The notes: generated by a model not told the origin, from the letters alone. Shown: positions 36,498-50,032, counted from the first letter of the stretch. The stretch: DNA of 64,000 nt from Allium sativum (GCA_030737875.1 CM060912.1:464260310-464324309), one strand, 5' to 3'. Made by a program: numbers and translations.

Positions 36498-38288
36498 CTT
36501 TTATAATATTCCTTATTTTCCAAATTGGAATGAGGCCCAATCAATTACCATATAATGTTAATTATATGGATTCCATACAACACATGTATATAATAACAAC
36601 CATAAATAATCAACCATCATCCAGAGTGCACCACAAAACTGCATAAGCATTAAATATAAATAATTAACGCTTACACAATCTGTTAACCCATCGATTGACA
36701 TACAACTAAACAATCGGGATAGTGTACGTCAAATATCATCCCAATACCCGTGTGGGGGTCCAGCCAACAAACACATATTTTTATTTGTGCAGTTGGGCGA
36801 TGTATAAAATTTATCGTCCCAATCAATATCCTTCAAATGGGTGTACATAAACAAACGGTCCGATTTGTTTATTCATATTTATTTTATATACACGTTAAAA
36901 ATTATATTTTTTAACTATAAAATATTTTATTCATTTCATCTCACATCACACAATCAATTTTTCACCACACATCAATCAAACAACCAAGTCATCCATGGTC
37001 TGTGGACGACGGGTGTCGGGTGCTACTAAGCACCGTCTGCATCCTAGTATATATTTCAAACTAGAAATTAAAATAAAGTGAGGAGTTCTCACCTTTGGGA
37101 TCCACTCCGCCAGTTTTTTTCTGCATTTCAGAACAGTCTGGATTTGCCCGAAATGCCAATGCGATTTTTACCACCCTGTTCACATTAAAAATCACATTTT
37201 TATATTCTTGCCATTCCATATATATAAAGAACCTACTTTATAATTTCTATTTCAAAGTTATTTATATAAAAATCAAATCTCTTTAAAGCTATTCATATAT
37301 AAAAATCACATTTTGTTTTATATGATGTTCATATATTTAAAAAAAATCCTACCTTTATATTTTTCTTTTCTAAACAAAGTATATTTTTCTTTTCTCTCTA
37401 AAAACAAGTCTATATTTATATATTTTTATAAAAATTCTATTTTCAGTTTCAAAATAATGCTAATTTCAATTTTTTTTTGCTATGATATATATAAAAATTC
37501 AGTTTTTCTTTTGCTACGATATATATAAAAATTCAAATTTAAAAAAAAAACAATGTTCTATATTTATATTTTTAAAAACAAATTCCATATGTATTTCATA
37601 AAAACATGTTCATATATATTTCATAAACATTGCTAACTTATATTTTATAAAACAAACTGATTTTATTTTTCTAAATAAACTGATTTTATTTTAAAAGAAC
37701 ACATTTTTATTTCAAAGTTTTTATATTTTTAAAGGAACACATTTTTATTTCAAACTATATGTATAATCGTATTTTTAATCAAAACTATATAATTAACATT
37801 AACTAAATCAGCAACGAAATATAATGTGTTAAAACCGTTACCATCACCCATCGTCTTCATCTCGTTTAATACTGGCACGATGAACCCCATTATTCAAAAC
37901 TAGGGCTCAAGATTTCACACGCCAGAAGCCGCCATGACCAGATCGGAGGACCCGCCTTCGACGGCCTTGGGGAGCGCCACCATCGGCAGAAGGTGTGGCG
38001 AACTCGGCGCCTCCGTTCGCCGTGAAATCGATCGCGAAGATCACTGGTTTGAGCAATGATTCCTTCCACAATTCTACACGAAAATCCACCTTTCTAGTAT
38101 GAATGGAAAGAGCAAGGAGGACACTTCGATTTTGGCTTTGGAAGGTTCTGAAATTAGTTTCGGGATTAAAAGAATTTTCGAGTTGTATTCTGGAGCTTTT
38201 CTTCGTCGTCGGTTTCAAGGGATGAGGGCAGCAACGAGAACTTTGACTGGGGTAATGATGTTGACTAGGGTTTTGGACTTTGACCTCC

Positions 38289-38296
38289 TTTTTATA
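38289..38296 (-). promoter_or_regulatory. TATA box, Y right (5') LTR
   Basis: Minus strand CTATAAAAAGG, in the LTR that would drive the genomic transcript. Confidence 0.6.
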
Positions 38297-39551
38297 GAAA
38301 ATTATTTTATTATTTTAATCATCTTTATTGTCAAAATCGCAAACAAACTTCAAATCAAACCCAACGACTGTCGTCCTTAGCCAAATACCCCCATTCCGAA
38401 CACAATGTGATATGTTTCGTAAGCCAATTCTACTATTTCGACAAGTTTTTCTTTAATTTACAATATAAATCAATATATATTGAATTTGAACGTACATTTT
38501 AATTTACCGGGGTCACATACGACTTCTAAATATTTCAAAAAAAATTATTTCTAGCTTCGTCGAATTTGAAGACCGTTTGAAAAATGACCATTTTCTGGTC
38601 GATCCAAATTGATTGAAAATGTTCAAACACGTTTTCTCTTGCCTCGCTCACATACTAATCCCAAAAATTATAAATTTTGGAATCTAGCAACAATTTTACA
38701 TCCTGGATCCAACAAAAGTGGTTTCATCGAAAACAAAGGTCGTTTGTAAAATTTCCATTTTTAAGGGCTAAAATTCCACAACGCCTATTCTAAATTTTCA
38801 TCTGGGCATAACTTTTTATCCCCGCTATGAAATTTTGATTTTTTTGATTCGTTGGAAAGATATTCTCAAATAGATTCTAATATTTTTGGTTTTGCTAAAA
38901 TCCGGTTTATTTTGAATCTTGTATATTCATTTGAAATTTGAAATCGAATTTTCGAACTACCGTGCCATTTTCAATTCCTTTTATATTTAAAATAAAATAT
39001 TTATATTCTAACGATGATCTATATAAGTATATACGTTCTAATTCTATTCAAAATAAATTTCTCGTCGTTATTATTTAAAAAATATCATTTTAAATATTCA
39101 AAATTCATTAAAATTTCCAAAATTAAAATTTTAAATTGGTTCAAATTTTCGGGTTATTACATCACAGGACCACGCCGATAACACGGAACGGGTTTACTCC
39201 ATTTGGATTGCCAGTGTATATACTACTACCATAAATAAAGCTATGGATCTATAATGGATCCATCAACATGCAATTCCTCAATCTACCCATTTAGGCTTAA
39301 TCCCTAACGTAGATTTCAAAATCCAATTCACTATACAGAAATTATTCCTTTGGACTTTATTTCCCGATTTCTTATTTCAAATCATTATGAAACACATATT
39401 TAGCTTTTATAATATCAAAGTAGATTTCGCATCGGGATTCGAAAACAAAACATTTGGAAATATGAATTCCAAAACATAACAATGCATAAAAACAAATATA
39501 CAACCAAATATCGGTCATGTTCCCTCAGACTAGGCAGTACACGCACTAACC

Positions 39552-39552
39552 A

Positions 39553-39607
<55 letters not shown>
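39552..39607 (+). repeat. AT then GT microsatellite, X right LTR
   Basis: An AT run followed by a long GT run at the site that is pure TA in the left LTR (21053-21095). Confidence 0.85.
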
Positions 39608-39608
<1 letters not shown>

Positions 39609-40177
39609 ACCTCCCATCTAGGGGCTGGCTACACTAACGATGCACCATCCTACCTATGGGGGATAACATGCACCGTCCTCCACTTCTAATCGCTCTTGGG
39701 TCACCCGATCTCTAGCCACATACTTGCTAAATCATTTTATATCCCGAAGTAGGGAAAATCATTTCACAACATAATCACAAGTATAATCAAATCTATATGG
39801 ATTTCTACTTTCAAATTATTTCAAAATCATCAGGTGTAGTCCTCGAAAACCTTTCTGTTTTATAAAACATTTTATAAAACATTCCCTGTCCAAAATCAGG
39901 AATAATTCTTCTTTTTACTTAAGAAAATCACTTTTCAAAATCATTCATTAATTTTTGAAATAAAAAATATCTCTAAACACTTTATAGTCAAATCATGAAG
40001 TGTTTCACAAGGTGTTAGCATACTTATTTTTCTACCCACCCAATGCTAAATGTAAAACATATTTTACTCATAAACTGGTCGAGCACAATCCATTCAATAA
40101 ATCAACCATAACATGTCAATTTTATTGTTTCAACATTTATAGTCATATAATGAATATATTATATATATTCATTCAGT

Positions 40178-41610
40178 ACATTAAAAATGTAAACTTTAAT
40201 GTTTCAACATTTATCTTAGTAAAATGAATATTTTATAAATATACATTCATTACATTAAAATGTAGATTTTAATGTTTTCAGCATTTCTATCTATGCAATG
40301 TATATTTTACATGAATAATACCTTACATTAAAAATAGAATTTTTAATGTTTTCACATTTTTCTCAATACAGTGAATATCTCATTTCATTCTTACATTAAA
40401 AATATGATTTTTAATGTTCCAATATTTTATTTCAAACAAATGATAAATTTTCATCTTTTCTTTGTATACGATAAAAATGCGAATTTTATCGTTAACACAT
40501 TTTCATTTCTAATAAATGAACATTTTTAACCCTTTCTACCTGTACGATAAAAATGTGAATTTTATCGTTAACACATTTCCATTTCAAATAAATGAACAAT
40601 TTCATTCTAAAGAAATTTCCAATATAATGACATTTTTATTCTAATGACCATTCCAATATAATGACATTTTTAATCTTATGACCATTCCAATATAATGACA
40701 TTTGTATTCTAATGACAATTCCAGTATAATGACATTTTTATTCTAATGACAATTCCAAATACACATATTAACATAAAAAAGAATATTTCTATGCTTAATC
40801 AACTCTTCATGTTAACATAAAAAGTATATTTTTATGTTTAATCAACTTTTAACATTTCATGTTAGTGATATTTCTTTTATGCTAACATTTCATTTATTCT
40901 CGTATACAGTAAAAATGTAGGCTCTTTATTTCATACACAAATTCTAATGTGTATATTGACCATAAAAATGTCTTTTTAATTCATACACAAATTCTAATGT
41001 GAATATTGACAATAAAAATGTCTTTTTAATTCCAACTATTTGTTTCACAATTCTAATACATAAAAAAATGACATTTTGTTTCGCAATGCTAATTCAATAA
41101 AAATGACGAATCATATATTATTGATCTAATTCAACAGAATGACAAATTATATTTTGTTAATCCTAGTTCAAATAAATGACAAATCATATTTTGTCGAACT
41201 AATTCAAATAAATGACAAATCATATTTATTTTATAATTAACACGAATGTTAATTTTTGAATTAACAAATCTAACAAACACAACATAATGATTGGTTTCAC
41301 TATTTTTCTACCTAACATAATTGTTTAACAAATCCAGTAACGCAACATGATGAATTGGTTTCCAAATGACAGTACAAATGTGATATTTATTTCATAACGA
41401 AATATGACGACACTTATATTTCTAGTATTTTTTTTAAAACAAATATTGACAAAATCTTGTGTTCATGCTTCTAAATTCAATAAAAAGGTATGTTCATTGA
41501 AAACAAATTTTAAACAAAATTTTATGTTCATGTAAACAATAAAAATAAGATTTTTATTGTGAATCTAAATTCAGTGTTCATGTAAATAATAAAAATAAGA
41601 TTTTTATTGT
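40178..41610. repeat. Serial covarying short hairpins in the X right LTR
   Basis: Counterpart of 21674-23118, with the same order of hairpin classes. A few stems have lost pairs by substitution (e.g. the last unit, where ATAATAAAAA now faces TTTTTATTGT). Confidence 0.7.
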
Positions 41611-42505
41611 ATATTTAAATTCCATGTTCATTGATCTAAATAACAGAAGAAATTTTATCAGATTTATGTTCATGAATACAAATAAAAGGACCTTTAATAA
41701 CATGAACAATTTAATCCATTTCATCATCGTAATCTCAAACCGTAATCACAATCACAACAACAAATCCAAACAAATCTCGTACAACATCCAAGTGAATATT
41801 CACAACGTACACAGAAAGATTTCACATCGCGAATTAAAATTAAGTTTTAATTTTTAAATAAGAGATCTCACCGAATAATCCAAATCTGAAATTTGGTCCA
41901 GATTCAATGTGCTCAGAAATGGTTCTAGTCAGTTCCATCGTGAAGATCTCGCATTCACGATTCAAACTCTTCTGAAATCACTGCATTTCGTTTCCGTATG
42001 AAGAAGATATGTTAATTTAAAGATTGGTTTCATTATTAAATAATTAATTATATAATTAGACTAATTACATTGTTTAACCTACGTGTTCTTCTTCCTTCTA
42101 TCTCGTTCCAACCTGAAGCACACCGAACCCATCTCTGCCAACTAGGGTTTAAATTTGCTCCTCCACCACCGCGCCAGACCCACATTCACCTACACCACGT
42201 CGACCGGCTATAGCCCCTCCATCACCGCCGAGAGGGCAGGCCCACTCGCGCCCCTTCCCCGACCGCAATCGTCGTTCGAACGGTCCACCTTCAAGCTCGC
42301 TTATCGAGCAAACCATACACCCATAGACGATCATACCCACTGATATTCAAGTTCGAACATTGCTCTTTGATTTCTCTTTTGAATCACATGTTAATTCTGA
42401 GTAGATATAGAGAATTTATGGATCGAATTTCGGATAAAATTAGCCATTGATTTTTGTTTAGGCGGTGGATGCTTCATGTTTTATGATTAGGGTTAAGATT
42501 TATGC

Positions 42506-42515
42506 TATATTTATA
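42506..42515 (-). promoter_or_regulatory. TATA-like element, X right (5') LTR
   Basis: Minus strand TATAAATATA, the same in the left LTR at 24006-24015; about 0.9 kb into the LTR, as in Y. Confidence 0.4.
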
Positions 42516-43410
42516 ATATAATAATAATTAAATTCTTTAATTATCAGTTTAGGCCCATTAGTCCTTTTCAGCTCCGATTTTAACCCAACTAAAGTTGTCC
42601 TTAGGTAAATACCCATGTTCCGAACGCAATGGGCTAGGTCCCGTCAGCCAATTTGATCATCTCCAGCTTGTTTTCTTTAATTTAATATATATAAATCATT
42701 TATTTATTTAATTTGTTCGTACATTTAAATTTACCGAGGCCACATACGGACTCTAAAAATTACGAAAAAAATATATTTCTAGCTTTGTTTTGGTGATACG
42801 GTTCTAACAAGACTAATTTTGTCGAATTCCGAGACCATTTGAAAAATGGTCATTTTCCACTTGATTAAATTTGACTGAAATGAACAAAACACATTTTATT
42901 TTGCCACGCTCATATATTAACTCGAAAAATTATGAAAATTAAAACCAAGCAATAATTTGACATTCCGGTTCCAACAAAAGTGGTTTCGTCGAAAACAGTG
43001 GTCGTTTGAAAATTGACTATTTTCACTGGCTTTAATATATATAAATTCTACAACGACTATTCCGAAATTTAAATTTGGCATAACTTTTGATTCCCGCTAT
43101 GAAACTTCAATTTTTCGGATTTGTTGGAAAGATATTCTTAAACAGATTTACATATATTTGGTTTCACTAAAATCTGTTCTATTTTGCATCCTGTATGGTC
43201 GGTCAAAGTTCAAATTCAAATTTTCAAACTACTGTGCTATTTTAAACTCCCTTTTTATATTTAAATAAAATTTATTCATTCTAACTTTGATTTAAATAAA
43301 ATTTTAGTTGTTATTATTTAAAATAAATTATTTCAAACATTTAAAATCCATCAAAATTTCTAAAATAAAAATTTTAAATTGGCCCCAAAATTCCGGGTTG
43401 TTACAATACG

Positions 43411-44114
43411 GTTCGGATTTGGTGAGAGGACCCAATGGCATAACTTTGCAAAAGGAAATTTAGTATTCCTCAGATCAGATCCGAGCACAGAAGATCTGAC
43501 CCGCCTGAAGTATTTTACATTGAAGTGCTTCCAGTCTTCGGATCGGAGACATCAACTACTGTTCTTGAGGAGTAACCGCCTCCAACTAACGCAGATCTGA
43601 TTACACTTGGCAGAGCACGATCTGGAGAGGTTTTTTCCACTTTCTCCACTACATTCTGAGATGAAAGGGATGTGCGCCACGTGGAATCCGAACTGGAACC
43701 GCCCAAAGCTCCTCTACGCCTATAAATACACCGCTTGAAGGAGAATGAAAGGATCTTTTGATCTTTCTGGCCACTCTCTTACCCGGTTTCCACCAATGCG
43801 ACCGCAAAGACTTTGCGAACACATCAAAGCCAAATCCCACATTGTAGACACGAGGATTTCGTGTACAATCTCCACTTTTCGCATGTCTTTTCATTGTAAA
43901 CACGAGGATTTTGTGTATAAACCGCAAACCAATAAAATTGTACTTGTAACATCTTAGGATTTAAGAAGAGATAAAGTGGATGTAGACTTGGTTTGAGCCG
44001 AACCACTATAAAATATTGTGTGTCTCCTCTTATTTTACTGCTTTTCTGCATTGATCTGTGATTGTGAGGTTTCCGCATTGGATTTGGGTGTTAGGCCCAG
44101 ATTTTGGTCTAACA
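43411..44114 (+). mobile_element. Z 3' LTR, second part
   Basis: Resumes after the X insertion (GTTCGGATTTGGTGAGAGG) and ends TCTAACA, followed by the ATATG duplication (44115-44119). It lacks ~57 bases present in the 5' LTR at ~16672-16729. Confidence 0.85.
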
Positions 44115-44119
44115 ATATG

Positions 44120-47100
44120 TTTTGTATGTGATGTGGAAATGTTTAACATATTAAAAATAATGTTAACATTAATGTGGTAGCAGGAATTAAATTATAAATA
44201 TCTACTTATAGTTTAAACAGGGAAAATTCTTTAAGTAGAAAAATAATTCGAATCGAATTAAAATTGGTTAAATTTATTAACCAGTGATTAATTTGAATTG
44301 ACTGTTGTTGTTTGAAAACCCCAAATGGGTATTAGGATGATATTTGACATACACTAATCCCAATATTTAGTTGTATACCAATCGATGGGTTGACTGACTA
44401 TGCTGAGCGTTATTTATTTATGTTAATGCTTACACAGTTGCAGAATGCACTCTGGATGATGTTTGAATGTTTAATGATTATTTATCATTAATGTTGAATA
44501 CATGTGATGTATGAAATCCATATAACTGAAATTATATGGTAATTATTTGAGTCGCATTCCGATTCAGAATATGAACGAATATTTTAAAATAATATTCAGT
44601 GAAGAATTAAATTATGATTTTAATGTCTAATTTTGGATGGACACGAAAATATTGAAATGTGAAGCCGAGTTAAGTAGTTAAACGCCATTTAAGTCGAATG
44701 GGTTAACTAGTCGATTTTATTCATTTTATAATGAATATCGAAAAGATATGATTTCGAAATTTGATATTTTGAAAATATTATCATTTTAATATTATAATGA
44801 TATGGAATATTCAATTTTGATTTAAAGTTGAAATGGAAGTGGGAATCGTATTTAAAACAAATTTATAAACGTTTAATATAAAATACGTTTTAAATGGAAA
44901 TCGATAAAATATTATATATATATATGGCTTGAATAGAACGCGTCGTGCAGCGACCATTTGCAAATTTCGACCATTGACTTTGAATTGACGTAATGGGAGA
45001 TCCGACCGTCGGATTCTTCTGAAACCAGAACCGTTGGGTTCCTATCGAAAAGAGCTTTCCAATGATAATAAGAGATTTGAAATCTAACTGTTAGATTTTA
45101 AAAAATTTCTAAATTGGTTTTGGAAAAGGTCGATGTAAATGCTGTTCGATGGCCGTATATGGAAATCGACTGTGAGGGCCTTATTAAAATTATTAAAAAT
45201 ATGAATAAATTATGTTAAATCATAATAACTGATTTGGAAATATTTTGGATGAAAAAATCCAAGTTAGAAAAGATAAAAATATATTTTTATCGAAATGAAC
45301 TAGTTAATAACAAGAATAATAATCCAATTATTTTAAGAAATAATAAATTGGACTGAAAAATGGGTTTTAAAATAACAAGAGTTTTCCAACTCATAAATTG
45401 GAATGGAAATTATCTACGGATATTTCAATATTGAATTCCGTGATTATACGCAAATTGTTGAGGAATTTTGAAGATATATATATATATCATTATTCCCAAT
45501 ACGATATTTGTTGGTTTCAGAATTTGATATCGAATATAAGCCGATATAATTTCTATTTAGAGCCTTGCATTTAATATCAAACTGGATTTTGGGTTTTTCG
45601 TGCATGGTGTCTTTATTAACACTGTTCTTAAACCCCGCTGAGAAAAGAATAAATCTTTTAATTAAGATTAATGAAGTTTTCCAATTATATTTATTAATTG
45701 GAATTAAATGGAAGATGATTTTAGGTTCGTTGTGAACGATGTTTTAAATGACATTCGTTCTTTATCCCAATTAACAGTGAAGATATGATTTGGAATTTAT
45801 AAACCTTTTTATTAAGATTTAATGGAAATTTTCGAAAGTAAAGTTTTCCAATTTAATATATTAAATTGGAATTGAATGGAATTAGATTCGGTAATAATCG
45901 AGATGAGCTTCTGTAAAGGAAGACCGTTAGTATACATGGAATTTAAAAGGCTTTACCGTTATTCTATTTATATTATTAGTCTGATGCGGAAATTTATATC
46001 AATTATATATTGATCTATTTTCCGCAAAGATTCCGTATTTGATGGAAGTTGATTTGGGTTTATCGTGAACTGTGTTGTAAATGACACTAGTTCTTTGACC
46101 CAATTAAAGGCAATATTAATTTCTTAAAGTTGAATAATCATGAAGTAATGATTTTTGAGATTAAAACCAAGTTGGAGTTTTAATGAATCTTTAATTAGAT
46201 TAGAATGTGAAAGAGGTAATTAAATTCACTGAATTTAAGAAATGATCGAGAATGGAGTACCACCAACTTACTCCATGTGATAGTTAAATCTTTAATTGGT
46301 TTTGAAACGTGAAATGGTAATTGAATATACCGATAACACAATCGGTATTAGATATGGAGTACTACCAGTTTTGCTCCATAGGTTGAATAGGTTGGGATTG
46401 GAAAAATAAAATAAATGATTACTTCGGTAAGGCTTGATAATCCCGACTAGTTTTATAAACCTTAATTTGGTTTAGAATATTTCAAAGATAACACAAATAT
46501 TTTGAAATTGATATCTAAAGGAAGATTAAAGAATAAGTATAAAAGAATTTACCTTTGATAAAATTAATGGGAACCTTTCCCCTAAGATGTGAATATTTGA
46601 ATAAAAGAATATTCTAAATTGGAATGAGGTGTATGATGTGTTTTTACAGCACTTGATTATTGATTATAAAATACGCGAGTTATTCAGAAAGGCCGGGTTT
46701 ATCCCATTCTGAATAACTGATACGATGACTAAAGGTCGATGATGAAGACGGTGGTCGAAGACCGGAGATCTTCACATCTTATGGATGAGTACTGATTGAT
46801 GTCGTGATTGGGCTGTACACCTAAGACAAGGTAATAAGTGGTGATCATCCAGATGAACTTGGAGATCGATTGGATATGTGAGGACCTTTCTCTTGTATTG
46901 AACATATGGAATGAGGAATAACGTGCCTCCGGTTTCGTTTAGACCTAGAATGGACTTGCAAATGGATGCGTGTCTGTCACTGGATTTCATTCTGTGTTGA
47001 TTGATCTCTACTAAATATATATCTTTTTGGTGGCGGAGAATTTATTCTCTTGCTTAACACCCTTCTCTGAGACATATAAGATTAGAGGTTATATATTAAT

Positions 47101-47997
47101 AGACATTGGTTGTATGGCATGAATTGTCAATGTGGCATTCTAAGATGCAAACGATCAAGGATTTTGTTGAAAACTAGAGCCTTGTGGTTGATGATCAAAG
47201 CACGACTTTAATTAGCATAGCTTTGTGTGTAGTGTTAATTTGCGAACCTCACACCTCGGTATGACTCTAAAGTGGAATCAGGGACACAAAGAGTGCATGA
47301 TGTTTCTTCTAGCTAAAATTGGTGTCATGGTATGGAGCCTAGACATTTTTACTTATATGGATGATGGATTGCGAGGCGCCTCAGATATATTGGTCGCTAT
47401 TGGCCAAGTGATAGGTCCGATAGGACCGGGAAACGTGTGTTCACGAATAACTAATCTTCGAAAGTAAGGGGGGACCGGCCCTGCAGGAACCAAGGTTGCC
47501 CAGAGTGTGTAATTCTTAGGCATTTTCTAGAGTATCTCAAATCGGTAGGAGCCATCGCTTTCCTTGACTCATGATGGAATCCAATTTCCAATACGCGACT
47601 TTTCAGCTTTAGTTGTAAACCTATACGGCGACATAACAGGATGGGTGTTATGCCGTCAATGATTGATACATTTAGATTTGAAATTGAATTCTTCACTGTA
47701 GTGATAATAAAAGATAAATTTTGCATACCAAGCATGTTTGGCCATTATAAGGTAAAACTCTATCCTCCGGCTTATGTTGCATTGTGTGATGGGACCTGAG
47801 TCTTATAATGGCTTCATTTTCACTTTTAGCATTGCGCTGTTAGTTTTATGGTATTCTTGGAAGGAAACATGTTCCGTGTTGTACGGCGTGGTCCCTTGAT
47901 TTACCTAACTTTAAAAATAAAGTTTAATAATTGTTTTTAGTTCTTGCAGTGGTCCCATGACTGACTCGGAGTTTATTGTTTTAACCTAAACTCTGGG
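44120..47997 (+). mobile_element. Solo LTR S, segment 2
   Basis: Aligns with the reverse complement of the Y LTRs, e.g. GGGTATTAGGATGATATTTG near 44327, CCGACCGTCGGATTC near 45003, and CATTGTGTGATGGGACC near 47784. Ends CTAAACTCTGGG at the T target site. The many ORFs are chance. Confidence 0.8.
47951..47965 (+). promoter_or_regulatory. Conserved leader stem-loop, S (decayed)
   Basis: GGTCCCATGACTGAC, the reverse complement of the CAGTC-ATGG-GACC form; one stem pair is lost. The distance to the LTR end, with T removed, is about 415 bases. Confidence 0.5.
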
Positions 47998-48406
47998 TGT
48001 AACACCCCACCTCCGCTAGGGTCACTCTTTCGGGGGCACTAGCTTCTGGGGGGGCGTTAGAACTGGGTAAGCATGCATAATGATATATCAAGGCAGAACA
48101 AGAACATAAATATATATGTAAAACAGAGTAAGTGAGAATAAAACAGCGGAATATCTCAAACCATCTCAAAACAAGTCTAGTACATCATAAAGTCAACTGC
48201 CAAAATAAACATGTCTAGTACATCATAAACAGAAATACATAGTGCTATCCCCAAAATAAAGATGATAAACCATAGCGAGCTCAATGTCCAGACATACATG
48301 AGCTATCCAGCAAACAAGCAAGCGATCCAAGCTAAGCACCACTATTCCCTCCCTGAGAACCTGGGGGGGGGGGGGAACGGAAGAAAAGAAGCGAAAGAAA
48401 ACAGGT

Positions 48407-48421
48407 CAGTCAAAAAGACTG
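48407..48421 (-). promoter_or_regulatory. Conserved leader stem-loop, T left LTR
   Basis: CAGTC-AAAAA-GACTG: the same stem as in X, Y and V but a different five-base loop; 409 bases from the LTR edge. Confidence 0.6.
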
Positions 48422-49777
48422 GTAAGCCCTACTACGATCAGTCTATAAACTAATAAAGTTAGCATCATGATGGAAACTGAGATGAACATACTGGCAATAG
48501 ATAAAGGTGTCATCACATAAAGAAGATTAAGCTTTGCACCACAGTGTACTAGCAAACTAACATAACAGGTATTGATCCCTCAGCCCAAACTTTGGCCCAA
48601 TAACATGAGGTGACCTTAATACAAGGTCCAGCCCAACGGTCTAGTCGATCGGCTCCCTATAAACCTAACACGTCAAGTGTTGGTGTCCATACGGCCCACA
48701 TATGGTTGTAGTCAGACTGTGCTGGGTCCACCTTCGGGTGTATCAAGCCCTCGGGTGTCAACCCCAGACACCTAAGCAATAATGCACAGTCTAAACCTAC
48801 TGGTACCCGTGCCTCGAGTTTGTCCAACACCGGACTACGTGCACGTCCGTAGCCCGCCTGGACCCGCACCGCTGTACCACTCAGCCGTCGCTTTGGTCGC
48901 TTACATCAGTCCAGTAATCGTGCCCCGCCCTAGCCTAGCTTCTAGGGTTGTGAATGAACCAAACTGGGATTACTGCTGGAACAGACCACGTTGCTAGGGT
49001 TTTTTAAGAGGGTTAAGTGTGGTTTAACCCCTCACTAATCATGGATTAAATTAGTTAAGTGTAACCAACAGTTCAGCACTTAACCCCATTTAATCCCTCG
49101 TATCCCCAAAATTGGTTAAGTATTAGTGGGCCATGACTTAACCCTAATCATGAGGCATTAATTAATTTAATTGTGCCTTAACCTCTCACATTAGACTTTG
49201 TTGCGGTTACCTAGTTAAGCCGGTGGGTTCCGGGTAGATTTACACCACAACTTGGTCTAACCTCGGGTCTTGGCACCACATGACCAACTTCTCACATTGG
49301 ATCCTATTGTTTGTAGCCACTAGTTAAGCCGGTAGGTTCCGGGTAGAATTACGCTACAAACTCAACCCAACCTCGAGTTGGCCACACTTATGTTTTCTAA
49401 GTGTCATGTCCACTTTATTTTCAAAACATAATTACAAGTTTAACAAATACTTGGGTAGACCTAACTTAATAGGTAAATTCCCAAGGGGTAGACCTAACTT
49501 AATAGGTAAATTCCCAATCTTATATTTTCATGTATTTTAAGTTTTACCCAAACCCCCCAACGTCATTCTATCGCTTACATATTCGTCATAACGCATAAAG
49601 GATAGAAAGAGGGAACTTGGCACAACATACATGACGAATCTTACATATCATAATAAACATGCATAACATGTTGGACTTGCATAACTTAGCATAGTGAACT
49701 TGCATAAACATGCATAACTTGTTAAACTTGCAAATCATGGCATAGTGAACTTGCATAAACATGCATAACTTATCAAA

Positions 49778-50032
49778 CATGTGTAACATGGCATAGTGAA
49801 CTCGCATAAGCATGCATAACTTATTAAACATGTGTAACATGGCATAGTGAACTCGCATAAGCATGCATAACTTATTAAACATGTGTAACATGGCATAGTG
49901 AACTCGCATAAGCATGCATAACTTATTAAACATGTGTAACATGGCATAGTGAACTCGCATAAGCATGCATAACTTATTAAACATGTGTAACATGGCATAG
50001 TGAACTCGCATAAGCATGCATAACTTATTAAA
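49778..50032. repeat. 51-bp minisatellite, five units (T left LTR)
   Basis: Five essentially identical 51-base units starting CATGTGTAACATGGCATAG, preceded by two or three diverged units back to about 49660. Open reading frames through it (repeated MFNKLCMLMRVHYAMLH) are a by-product of the 3n unit length. Confidence 0.92.

Larger units (their letters stand above)
25727..39161 (-). mobile_element. Element Y: giant-LTR retrotransposon with short non-coding interior
   Basis: Innermost layer of the nest, 13,435 bp, flanked by TCACA (25722-25726, 39162-39166). Plus-strand ends are TGTAACGATAAGG and GGGTTATTACA. LTRs are 6,196 and 6,188 bp; the interior is 1,051 bp with an initiator-Met primer site and a polypurine tract giving minus-strand sense. 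No protein-coding domain was found. The LTRs are alike over their whole length with scattered substitutions and small indels. It is related to S and V, and more distantly to X, by ends and leader motifs. Confidence 0.88.
32974..39161 (-). mobile_element. Y 5' LTR (right copy)
   Basis: 6,188 bases, matching 25727-31922. Carries the promoter used for genomic RNA if the element is transcribed. A local TATG/TA microsatellite at about 35980-36045 is longer than in the partner. Confidence 0.88.
20243..43405 (-). mobile_element. Element X: giant-LTR, minimal-interior retrotransposon, split by Y
   Basis: Flanked by ATACG (20238-20242, 43406-43410). The plus strand starts TGTAACGACACGC and ends GGGTTGTTACA. 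Two LTRs of 4,662 bp each (the right one counted without Y) enclose only 399 bp. An initiator-Met primer site (25290-25301) and a polypurine tract (24905-24916) place the sense on the minus strand, so the right LTR is the 5' LTR. No gag or pol is present. LTR size exceeds the interior more than eleven-fold, unlike TRIMs (small LTRs) or LARDs (large non-coding interiors). It must have used foreign enzymes, plausibly from Tekay-like elements sharing the primer site. Confidence 0.85.
39167..43405 (-). mobile_element. X 5' LTR, second part
   Basis: Continues the LTR broken at 25726 and aligns with 20666-24904, ending GGGTTGTTACA. Together the two parts total 4,662 bases, the same as the left LTR. 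Confidence 0.85.
16178..44114 (+). mobile_element. Element Z: Tat-like non-autonomous gypsy retrotransposon, split by X
   Basis: LTRs start TGTTGACC and end TCTAACA, and the element is flanked by ATATG (16173-16177 and 44115-44119). Without the nested insertion it is about 4.8 kb: 5' LTR 1,099 bp, internal 2,620 bp, 3' LTR 1,050 bp. After the 5' LTR comes TTTTGGCGTGCCAGATAGG, a primer-binding region of the Tat type. A purine tract AGGGGAAAAAA precedes the 3' LTR. The only coding remnant is a Tat-type gag with stops; protease, reverse transcriptase and integrase are absent, so movement would have needed proteins in trans. Confidence 0.85.

Noticed and set aside
20243..43405. Treating X and Y as one element with five LTR-like parts, or as tandem solo LTRs
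   Set aside because: Separate duplications (ATACG for X, TCACA for Y), separate primer sites and polypurine tracts, and exact rejoining of the X LTR at 25726/39167 show two nested elements.
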